From the NCBI GenBank assembly GCA_010093515.1, contig MU001672.1, positions 460,087 to 524,086 on the forward strand: DNA of 64,000 nt, in the 5' to 3' direction. Below the pieces are notes generated by a model. That model did no database searches. It saw only the letters and a program-made list of their open reading frames with translations, and had not been told where the DNA came from. This DNA comes from Lineolata rhizophorae (lineage: Eukaryota > Ascomycota > Dothideomycetes > Lineolatales > Lineolataceae). Both the position numbers and the translations under genes were made by a program. Below are positions 55,726 to 64,000 of this stretch, one piece after another; the first letter of the stretch is position 1; every line of letters begins with the position of its first letter.

Positions 55726-57993
55726 ATGGCGCCTAATCGCATCATTATCGATACGGACCCCGTAAGTCGGGCACGATTGCGCGCCCATATGCTAAACCAA
55801 GGCGATGCTTTCTAAATAAAAAGCTCTTGGCTCTAACATGCTCGCTCGAAGGGAATTGACGATGTCATGGCCATGTTGCTGGCGCTATCGGCCGCGCCGG
55901 AGGAGCTCGAGGTGCTCATGATATCCGTGACGTGGGGCAACGTCGAGGTGCAAAAGTAAGCGCACGCGCGCTCTGTTCTTCCCTCCGCAACTCCATGTCA
56001 TCAACAATATTTCCCATAATCGATAACCCCCGACCATTGAGCCGAGTTCAACGAATTCTACAATCATAACAACAAGTTGAACAGTATGCTCACTCCGCGC
56101 CCATCCAACCCCGCAGTTGCCTCCGCAACGTCATGTCCCTATTCCACCACATCGCCAAGGAGCAGGAATGGCGGCGCGCAAACGGCCAGCCCGAAGGTTT
56201 TGAGACGCTCAAGAAGTGCAAGCCAATCGGTTCGTCTACGCCACTTTTTCTCTCCCCATTCCCGGCCGGGTTATACTTCAAATCTGTCCCCTCGGCTGCA
56301 AACACTGACCAAAATCCGATCCCAGTGGCCGTAGGCGCCGACCGACCGCTCGAGGATCAGCGCATGATGGCCGACTATTTCCGTGAGTCCCAGGCCTGCG
56401 CCGCAGCCACTCCAACCATCATCCTAGGGAAGACCCAGCTCTGTTGACTTCGTCTCCTGCACATCAGATGGCGTCGACGGTCTCGCAGGCATTTACACCA
56501 GCGTGAGTAGCCATATATCACGGCGTTCTCCCTCCTACCTCACCCTTCCATAGTCCAACCCAGGATTCTTCTATCGCGTCCACCATATCCCCCTCCTCAC
56601 CCCTTTACTAACGACCCCCTTCACCTCTCCACTTCCTCAGCACCCCCACCTCACCCCCGCCGAAACTTGGGCCAACCTCTTCGCCTCCGCCCTCTCCTCC
56701 AACAACCCCGACCTCGTCGCCGCCGCGCGCGAAGCCGCCTCCTCCTCCTCCTCCACCGCCGCCAACGCGCCTACCTCGCACGCCCTCTTTACGCCCACCA
56801 ACCAACCCGCCCACGAAGCCATCCTCTCGCAGCTGCGCGCCCACCCAGCCGACACCATCACCCTCGTAGCCGTCGGCCCGCTGACCAACCTGGCCCTAGC
56901 CGCGGCCGCCGACCCGCACGCCTTCCTGCGCGCGAAGCAAGTCGTCGTCATGGGCGGCGCCGTCGACGAAGTCGGCAACGTACAGCCCCCGCCCCTAGCC
57001 ACGCTGCTGCGCGCCGAGGCGGCCGGCCTGGCCGCGCGCCCGCCGCCCTACGGCCCGCTGCTCAAGGCCGCCCTCGACGACGTCGCGTCCCTCCCCGGCT
57101 GGACCAGACGATGGCTGACGCTGCGTCGCAACCAGATCACGCCTGTGGCCGAGTTCAACACCTTCGCCGACGCCGTGGCGGCGGCGCGCGTGTACGCGCT
57201 GACGTCGCCGCGGCCGGCGTCGACGATGCCGCCCGCACCGCCGCCCGCGCCAGCGGCGAAAACGGACGGGCATGAGCCGCCCTCGCGATCGTCGCAGTGT
57301 TTGCCGCCGTACCCCAAGGGCTTGGGATCTAGGAGGTTGAAGGTGGTGTTGTTTTCATTGGGTGAGTAGGAGCTCGGAATCCACTGGCTTTCGCCGCAAG
57401 TCCCTCAGTATCAAGACTGACAACGGGGCCTTCACTTCTTAACCCGCACTTCCTCCAATGCAGACATCACCACCCCGCACGAGATCACGCGCGGCATGTT
57501 CCTGTCCACCGTCAAGCCGCTCGTGTCCGCCGGCTCCCCGCTCGCCGAGTGGGTTTCGGCTTTCGTGACGCCCACGTTCGCCAAAATGGAAGCCCTGCAC
57601 GTAGGTGCGGCCGACCGCAGCCCAGACGATGTCGGGCTCGCTCTGCACGACCCGTTGTGCATCTGGTACGCGCTTCTGCACGAGAAGCACCCCGAGCAGT
57701 GGAAGATGGCCGCCGGGGCTCCCGAGGACATTCGCGTGGAGACGGCGGGGCAGTGGACGAGGGGCATGTGCGTCGTCGATAGGAGGGATCGAAAGAGAAG
57801 GGAGGAGCCTACAGTAGAGGCTAGGGCGGAAGTCGAAGAGGGTGACGAAAAGGAAGAGGAACCGGAAGTTCACAACGATACGGGCAATTGGTTGGGGTCT
57901 AAGGGAGGCAACAGGATTTGGCGCGTGGTGGGGACGCCGGGGCACAATGTTTGGGGGCCGTATTTGCTGAAGAGAATATTTCAGCTGAGCTGA
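55726..57993 (+). CDS. Inosine/uridine-preferring nucleoside hydrolase
   Basis: Hydrolyses the N-glycosidic bond of ribonucleosides in purine and pyrimidine salvage. Seven exons: 55726-55761, 55852-55955, 56117-56229, 56326-56382, 56468-56502, 56641-57361 and 57464-57993, giving 531 residues. The Ca2+-binding signature DTDPGIDD (residues 9-16) is rebuilt across intron 1. Then come VTWGNVEVQNCLRN, KPIVAVGADRPLEDQ, YFHGVDGLAGIY, VAVGPLTNLALAA and QVVVMGGAVDEVGN, and later ITPVAEFNTFADAVAAARVY with the second metal/substrate Asn, and LALHDPLCIWYAL with the His-Asp pair. It is about 150 residues longer than many members, owing to an Ala/Pro-rich insert after GGAVDEVGN, a Pro-rich loop near residue 310 and an acidic Glu-rich stretch near residue 480. 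Catalytic motifs are intact. It is probably cytosolic; no signal peptide is seen. Confidence 0.92.
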
Positions 57994-58118
57994 GTGCGAG
58001 GGAAGCGCCGTTTGGAGGGTTCGGCAGGCGTGAGCTTGCAGTTTTCAAAACCAGTGAAGAGAAATTCAGGCTGTCGTGACCTCGCCGGCTTGCAGAGTGA
58101 GTCGGAGGTTTGCGGGCG

Positions 58119-58722
58119 TCAGCGTTGCGATTCGGCGCTCGTGACGATAAACAGAACGCAAGTTCCTATGATGACAATGGCCACCAAAACCATAACCTAT
58201 GAACCGTGCTCTCGTTAGCAAATAATGAACACCCAACCGTAGCCGCACACTTTGGATCTTCGCCCGACATACCGCCTGCGTCTTCCACCCACTTTGTACC
58301 AGCGCCTTGCGCCGACTATACCCCGCCACCGTCCTGATGTAATTGCCGATGCCGACTACTAGGCACCCGAGCGCCATGACCCAGAAGACGATGCCCAGCG
58401 GCAGCGCGACCCGCTCCTCGACATCGCTCGGGGCGCTTTTGAGGTGGAAGCTGACGGCGATGGCGACCGACACGACGGCGAGGTAGACGGACAGGCGCAG
58501 CCAGGAGAGGAAGGTGCGCTCGTTGGCGCAGTGGTCGCGCGCGTCGCTGTCGGCGTTGTCGAAGAGGAGCGGGCCGAGGAGCGGCCGCTCGACGAAGACG
58601 CGCCGCGAGTAGTCGTTGCGCTGCTTGATGACGACCGGCTTGGAGCCGAAGAGGCCGTAGAACGGGTTGAAGGGCTCGATCAGGCCGCGGTATTCGTCTT
58701 CGATGGGGGGGCCGCGCTGCAT
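58119..58722 (-). CDS. DUF202-domain membrane protein
   Basis: Two exons, 58722-58273 and 58196-58119, give 175 residues. The DUF202 signature is NERTFLSWLRLSVYLAVVSV (first membrane segment), followed by a second segment, LGIVFWVMALGCLVVGIGNY. The third, VMVLVAIVIIGTCVLFIV, is encoded by the short last exon. The N-terminus (IEPFNPFYGLFGSKPVVIKQ) is soluble. Homologous three-TM modules occur in YidH-like bacterial proteins and in the VTC polyphosphate complex; in fungi many are small, uncharacterised vacuolar or endomembrane proteins. The function is unknown. The splice gives a clean three-TM domain, whereas reading through the intron would give a Cys/Arg-rich tail, so the intron is well supported. 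It is divergent from the uL23m gene. Confidence 0.85.
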
Positions 58723-59113
58723 GGCTCCTCGTGCGCGGGCACGATGGACATGCGACGTTTGGAGGGCGGTGCCGTTGACGAAGAGGCCAATTCGAAGTAA
58801 TTTTGGTGGACAATTGGGGTTTTTAAGGCTTTGACTGTATGCACAATTGATAGATACGCCGCGTATATAAAGACAAAATTGCCAGTCGGGCAGGGCAAAA
58901 TAGTTTCGCGCACGACAAAGTTTCGCGGGTGCACGTGTGCCAAGCCAAAGGTTGGCCCTGGTTGATCTGCATTTGCATTGCGTGCAAACACCTGGCCAAG
59001 TCGCGCGACAATTTGCTAACGGAGGCGCCTTCGAACCTCCGGCTCTCGATCTCCAGCTTGTCGACAGGAGCGCTGCAAAATCTCCACCCCATTGCTCCTC
59101 GCCAAGCGCCACG
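58723..59113. promoter_or_regulatory. Bidirectional promoter, DUF202 / uL23m
   Basis: 391 bp separate the two ATGs, which face away from each other, so both promoters must share this space. A TATATAA element lies at 58864-58870, about 140 bp upstream of the DUF202 start and 245 bp upstream of uL23m; because of its near-symmetry it could serve either direction. Confidence 0.55.
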
Positions 59114-59921
59114 ATGAAGCCTTCACTAAGCCTCCTCACAAACAATATTAACGCGAAGCCCATCGTAGCGCCTCACTTCAGATTTGGCCGAAAACCCATA
59201 TACCTGTCCGTCACCTGCTCCCTCACTACGAGTAGCACCATCCCATCCCACGCCGCGCCCATCAGCTAGCTAACCCACTATTCCCAACTGCCCGCCGAAT
59301 TCGCAGGCCCAACTTCGACGTCACACTCCTCCGCACCAAGCACCTGCCCGTCACCCAGGCCAAGTTCCAGGTGCCGCTCTTCTTCAGCAAGCTCGACCTG
59401 CGCGACTACCTCTACAACTGCTATGGCGTGCGCGCCATCAACATCCGCTCCTACGTCAAGTACCGCCGCGTGCAGCTGGGCCGCAGCGACCGCTCCTCGC
59501 GCCACGAGCGCGCCACCTGGATCCGGCCCCGCCCACACAAGTTCATGTTCATCGACATGGACCGGCCGTTCGTCTGGCCCGACGAGCCGACCGACTTTGA
59601 GCCGTGCGTTTCTCCCACCACTACAACCACAACCACCATTGCTTCCACTCCCATCATCTTCGCTTGCTTCGGATCGCTAACGCCGGGATGTGCGCGCGCA
59701 GGTGGGACAAGGAGCAGTTCGAGTTGACGAACGAGTACCAGCAGAAGACGGCGGGCCGGCGAAACTCCGAGCAGGAGCCGCGTGGGTCCGACGAAGAGCG
59801 CAAGACCTTGGCTGAGCAGGCCCGCGACTTGCTCGAGGGCCGCCAGAAGTGGAAGCCGACGGATTCGGCACCCGCACAGGCGAGCAGGAAGACCGAGGCC
59901 CGGAGACAGAGGAGGGTGTGA
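59114..59921 (+). CDS. MRP20: Mitochondrial large-subunit ribosomal protein uL23m
   Basis: Component of the mitoribosome large subunit at the peptide exit tunnel. Three exons, 59114-59205, 59307-59603 and 59702-59921, give 202 residues. FRFGRKPIYLPNFDVTLLRT spans intron 1 and matches the family's start of the conserved core, followed by KFQVPLFFSKLDLRDYLYNC, GVRAINIRSYVKY and FIDMDRPFVWPDEP. The C-terminus is charged and basic (EERKTLAEQARDLLEGRQKW and a final Arg-rich tail), as in fungal homologues. The N-terminal 30 residues are rich in hydroxylated and basic residues, compatible with mitochondrial import. Introns keep phase and have canonical borders; intron 1 has the less usual donor GTCCGT. 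The symbol follows the yeast name (Mrp20/YmL41). Confidence 0.92.
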
Positions 59922-60257
59922 GGGTTGCGGGGAGCAGAGGGTGGAGATTTGGTCGCTTGTATTACTGGATTGTTTCGGGTCTATGTATATATACCTGGGT
60001 GTATAAGTATCAAAGAGGACGTTAGCTTGAGGATAGCGACCGGTCATTTTGTGAGCGTCCTTTGGATTTTTGATGATCAAGAGCTCAGTTGGGGTTACGA
60101 GAAAGTCTCGCGGCTATAAAAATGCTACTCGATAACGGAATTTCCAAATGCTAGATTGTTAGACGAAACCTGGGAACCACAAGCAGCACCACAACAGAAG
60201 AGAGTTGGGAAATGATTACTCTATCATATTGAGCGTACAGTACACCTAGCATATGCT
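59922..60257. other. Intergenic, convergent 3' ends
   Basis: A short spacer between the stops of uL23m and DBP4, which converge. It is AT-rich and should hold both 3' untranslated regions; I see no gene. Confidence 0.7.
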
Positions 60258-62853
60258 TCAATCTAGGTACTCAGCCGCCATCGCCTCGAGATCCTCCAAC
60301 GTCTGCGGCTCCGCCACTTCATGCCGTTTTCTCTTTGCCGGTCTTTCCTCGTCCTCTTCTTCATCATCTTGGAACCATTTCTTCTCTTTTCTCACCAGCT
60401 GAGGTGCTTCCTCGCCCTCCTCAAAATCACTTTCCTCCGCATCCGCTATAAAATTTGCCATCAGATCCTCGTTTTCCGCCCCACTTCCTGCCTCAAACTC
60501 TACACCTCGTTCCCCAGTCTCCTTGCCCAGCCCCAACAGCTCCGCCCTCTCCCTCTCCCTCCTCCTCATCTTCTTCTCTCTCCTCTTCTCTTTCGCCATC
60601 GCCTTATCCAGCTCATCCTCCTTCCTTGCCCTCTCCCCTTCTTCTCTAAGGAACCGTTTCCTCTGTTCCTCGGGCGCACCCTTACCCTTAAACGCCGCCT
60701 CGTCTTCGAGCTCATACACTGCGTGCGCATTGCCATCATCGTCAAAAACCACTTTCTCACCCTTGTCTTTGAGCTTGAGCAATTTCTTCTTCGATTTGAG
60801 GAGCTTTTCGCGCCGCTTCGAGTCAATGATGAGCGGGTCCTTAGCACCCTCAATATGCACGACGCGCTTTTGCATACCGTCCTCGACATCACTCCCAACA
60901 TCGTCCTCGTCAACTCCGGATATTTCGCTATCCAGCTCGTCGGCAGCCGCGATGCGACGCTTAACTTGGAGCAAATCAGCCGAATCGTCACTATCGGCAG
61001 CGGCTTCGGCATCTTCGCTTCCATCCCCGCCCTCCTCATCGTCTCGCACGAGCCTAACGCGGTGGTCTGCCAGAACGTCTTGATTCTGGCGCTCGAACAT
61101 GCGGTCATATTTTGTTCGCACAGCGTTCTTATCCTTCTTTTTCCTATTCCGCTCAACCACACCGTCTTCATCGTCCTGCCCACTCCCATCTTCGTTCACA
61201 TCATCCTCGTCTTCGTCCTCGCTCTCCTCCACCCTGATCCTCGGCGCATTTTTCAGCGCCTTGGGATCCTCCCCTTGCCTGAACTTAATATGCGGCGCCC
61301 CAGGCAATCCCATACTCGCCGCGAAGCCCTCCAGATCAAGCTCCTGGATTCGAAATACATCCTTATCATGCATGACATGAACACTCCTCACGTACGAAAT
61401 AAACGCCTTTTGGCCTAGATACTTGAGATGCGGATCCTTGAAACACATGCTCTGTAGCTGGTTCTTAATACTTCTCCTCTTCTTCTGCTTGATGTTAATG
61501 CGCTCGAGGGGGACTCGTTTCTTTTCCAGCGCGCGCAGCATGCCGGCCTCCTCGCTTGGGTCAAGGAAGAGCACCGCGCGGCCATCGCGCTCGAAGCGAG
61601 CCGTGCGGCCTACGCGGTGAATATAAGTGTCGGCATCCTCGGGGCAGTCGACCTGGACAACCCAGTCCACCGCCGGGAAGTCCAATCCTCGCGCGGCCAC
61701 ATCAGTCGCAAACAGGCATGCCGTAGTCGCGGTGCGAAACTTTTGCGTAATGGCCTGGCGGGCGCCTTGTTTCTGGCGACCGTGCAGATGGAGGAGCGGG
61801 ATGCCAGGCTGCAAGTGGCGAAAAGCTTCGAAGACGAAGCGGACCTGCTTCCCTGACGAAAGGAAAACAATGATCTTAGCCTTCTTCGTAGCAGACAAGA
61901 ATCCCCACAGCGTATCCAGCTTCTCCGGCAGTGGAGTTACCACGTAGCTCTGTTGCAGTCCCTTTGGCGTCGCTGTAACCGCTTCCTCATGCACAGATAC
62001 GTACTCGGGGTCCTTGAGCGAAAGACGTGCCAGATCCGAGACGCGCCTCGTTTGCGTCGCGCTGAAAAGCAACGTCTGCCGATCCGGCGGGAGGTACTCC
62101 ACGATGGCGTCAACGTCTTTCTGAAAACCCAAATCCATGATGCGATCAGCTTCGTCCAGCACAAGCACCCGCAGAGCATCCACGCTCAGTCCCGCCGTCT
62201 GCGACAGGTGTTGCAGGATGCGGCCCGGCGTGCACACGACGATGTTGATGCGCGTCAGCGCCTGGCGTTCCTCCTTGAGGCTCTTCCCCCCGATGACGAG
62301 GCCCGCGGCGAAGACGTGCCCGTGGCGCCCGATGCGGTACAAGACCTCGAAAATCTGCGACGCGAGCTCGCGCGTCGGCGAGACGATCATGGCGGCGAGA
62401 CCTGCGTCGGCACCGGACGCTCGCGCCCGGAACAGATTCTCGAGAACGGGGACCAGGAACGCGAGCGTCTTGCCCGAGCCCGTTTTCGCGGCTCCCAGGA
62501 TGTCGCGCCCGCGCAGGGCCAGCGGGATCGCACGCGCTTGGATGTCGGTGAGCGCGGCGAAGTGGGCGGCTTTGAGGCCGGCGCGGGTCGGAGAGGAGAG
62601 GGGCAGGTCAGCGAAGGAAGTGTAGGTCGTGCTGGAAGTGTCCTGTGCATAGCGAGTTGGTAGCCACGGTTAGTTTACTACAATATAGTTATACCCAATG
62701 GAGCAGAGCGGGCCTCACAAGAGCTGAGACGGCGCGCTCGAGTTGCTCGATTTCTGCGGTCTCGCGCTTCCGCTTGCTGTGGGCTCGGTCGTGCGGTTTG
62801 TGTGTGTTTGGCCTCTTTGGTCGGCGGCCGTTTTGCTGAGTTAAGGGCGCCAT
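60258..62853 (-). CDS. DBP4: DEAD-box RNA helicase DBP4 (HCA4/DDX10)
   Basis: Nucleolar helicase of early 18S rRNA processing, which in yeast releases U14 snoRNA from pre-rRNA. Exons 62853-62719 and 62642-60258 give 839 residues. Motifs in order: Q-motif region [19 protein letters not shown]; motif [23 protein letters not shown]; motif [15 protein letters not shown]; motif [22 protein letters not shown]; and motif [10 protein letters not shown]. The family-specific DUF4217 region follows ([27 protein letters not shown]), then a long acidic/basic tail with stretches of Asp/Glu and Lys/Arg, as in DBP4 proteins. The N-terminus ([20 protein letters not shown]) is basic and probably nucleolar-targeting. 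It shares its upstream region with PUF6. Confidence 0.95.
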
Positions 62854-63186
62854 TGGTGCAAGGGCAATACGAACAGTAATGTAGTACTTGTCGGCCTACG
62901 AAGTGAGAAAAATAAAGGAGTCTTGGATTTGAGATGGTTCGAGATATACTTAAAGTTGGGCGCGAATGGCGGAAAATTAGGGACGAAGGACCCCAAGGCG
63001 GTGTAACATTTGGCTACCGGAAGCTTGAAATCTTGGCGCTACCGTTGGCAGAAAAAGCTCACACCGCCTTTGGAATTTTGCGACCTCTTTGATTCACGCC
63101 AACGACGGGATATTTTGCGGCCTTCAACTTACGCCATCCATTCAGAATATCTCAAGCAACTTTCTCGTCATTACCGCTATCCCGCC
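62854..63186. promoter_or_regulatory. Bidirectional promoter, DBP4 / PUF6
   Basis: 333 bp separate two divergent ribosome-biogenesis genes, so they probably share control. GGCGGAAAATTAG (about 62968-62980) and GGAATTTTGCG (about 63071-63081) resemble the A/T-rich rRNA-processing element of yeast, but the match is imperfect. No clear TATA box is seen. Confidence 0.5.
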
Positions 63187-64000
63187 ATGGCTGGTGTCAA
63201 ACGCAAGCAGGTCGAGGCGGATAAGCTCGCTAGAGCCTCCAATTCGAAAAAGATCAAAGCTACCAATTCGCAGACGAACTCGAAGAAAACGGCACCTCCG
63301 CCGGCAGACGACGTCACTGAGTCTGACACCAGCGAGGTTGAGCATGGGTTCTATGGCTTTTCAGCCAAGGACAGTGATGTAGAGAGCGAGAGTGACTTTG
63401 AAGGAATTGCGTCAGATGAGGAGTCAGAAGGTGCAAAAGACAATACAGCTGTAGAAAACCCGATCAGAAGGCAGGGCGTGAAGGGGCCGCTTGTAGGAGT
63501 TGACAAAGCGAACACCAATTGTATGTGCATTGAATTTTTTTTTTTTCTTCGAATTTCGTTATAACTAACTTTTAACTATCTTAGTGTCGACATCATCAAA
63601 AGAAGCCCACGCAAAGCAAAAGGCTCTAGCAAAGGAGCGCAAAGCCTCCAAACCAAACGCTGACTTGATCCAGCGGTCAAAATACATTTGGGAACGGCTA
63701 CGCGTCAAGTCCAGTGTCCCGAAGGATGAACGGCGCGAGCTGGTCAAAGAGCTCTTCGAAATGATCACTGGCCGGGTTCGCGACTTTGTCTTCAAACACG
63801 ATTCAGTGAGGGTCATCCAGTGCGCACTCAAGTACGCGAACATGGTGCAACGCAAGAATATCGCCAAAGAACTCAAGGGCGACTACAAAACTCTGGCGGA
63901 GAGCAAATACGCCAAATTTCTCGTTGCGAAGTTGATCGTAGAAGGGTTAGATTTCTGACTAGATCTTCTTTTCTCAAAATACAATGGCTAACTAGATACC
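63187..64000 (+). CDS. PUF6: PUF6-like pumilio/CPL-domain protein, 5' part
   Basis: Nucleolar RNA-binding protein of 60S subunit assembly. Exon 1 is 63187-63520 and exon 2 is 63585 to about 63945; a GTTAGA donor follows and the gene continues past the window. The N-terminus (MAGVKRKQVEADKLARA) is basic, then acidic (ESDTSEVEHGFYGF; DVESESDFEGIASDEESEG). The first pumilio-like repeats follow: IQRSKYIWERLRVK, RELVKELFEMITGRVRDFVF, HDSVRVIQCALKYAN and KYAKFLVAKLIVEG, with SVRVIQ as a repeat core. This order fits Puf6 and the human homologue PUM3. The start at 63187 gives the expected basic N-terminus; a longer frame from 63010 is possible but unlike the family. Confidence 0.88.

Noticed and set aside
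1-64000. Transposon, retroelement or CRISPR array
   Set aside because: I found no reverse transcriptase, integrase or transposase motif, no long terminal repeats and no regularly spaced repeats.

Overview
The window is nuclear DNA of a filamentous ascomycete (Pezizomycotina, most likely a Sordariomycete). The genes are GC-rich, with many short GT-AG introns of about 50-130 bp, and the families are typical: a Zn2Cys6 regulator with a UPC2-like linker, a HeLo-domain protein, an RTA1-like protein and a DHA2 drug/H+ antiporter. Splice sites below were read by eye from donor and acceptor sequences and reading phase. Functions rest on recognised motifs; no database search was run.

Region 1 (1-3.5 kb) has no convincing gene. 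It holds a degenerate tandem repeat of about 27 bp and a T/G-rich low-complexity block. Region 2 (3.5-16.7 kb) is accessory in character: a phenol-hydroxylase-like flavin monooxygenase, a HeLo-pseudokinase protein with MLKL-like architecture, a Zn2Cys6 transcription factor whose zinc cluster is split by a 310-bp intron, a decayed RTA1 gene, and a 14-TM MFS exporter with a 10-bp exon. An aromatic-ring oxygenase, a regulator and two membrane/export proteins side by side suggest a detoxification or small-molecule locus. That is an inference.

Region 3 (16.7-28.7 kb) holds a small Cys-rich protein, then about 7 kb without a recognisable gene but rich in microsatellites and TACCTAGGTA-type motifs, then a divergent 14-3-3-like gene that runs into a 480-base assembly gap. 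Region 4 (29-45.2 kb) is entirely on the minus strand: an HpcH/HpaI aldolase, a glutaredoxin-like protein, a mitochondrial oxodicarboxylate carrier with two microexons, the KIN1-type polarity kinase, and an F-box-like protein. A paired poly-C tract lies at 43.6 kb.

Region 5 (45.9-64 kb) is dense housekeeping DNA: DNA2 nuclease-helicase, the ER cargo receptor ERV29/SURF4, a nucleoside hydrolase, a DUF202 membrane protein divergent from mitoribosomal protein uL23m, and the ribosome-biogenesis genes DBP4 and PUF6 sharing one short divergent promoter. PUF6 leaves the window at its right end. No rRNA, tRNA, CRISPR array or intact transposon was found.
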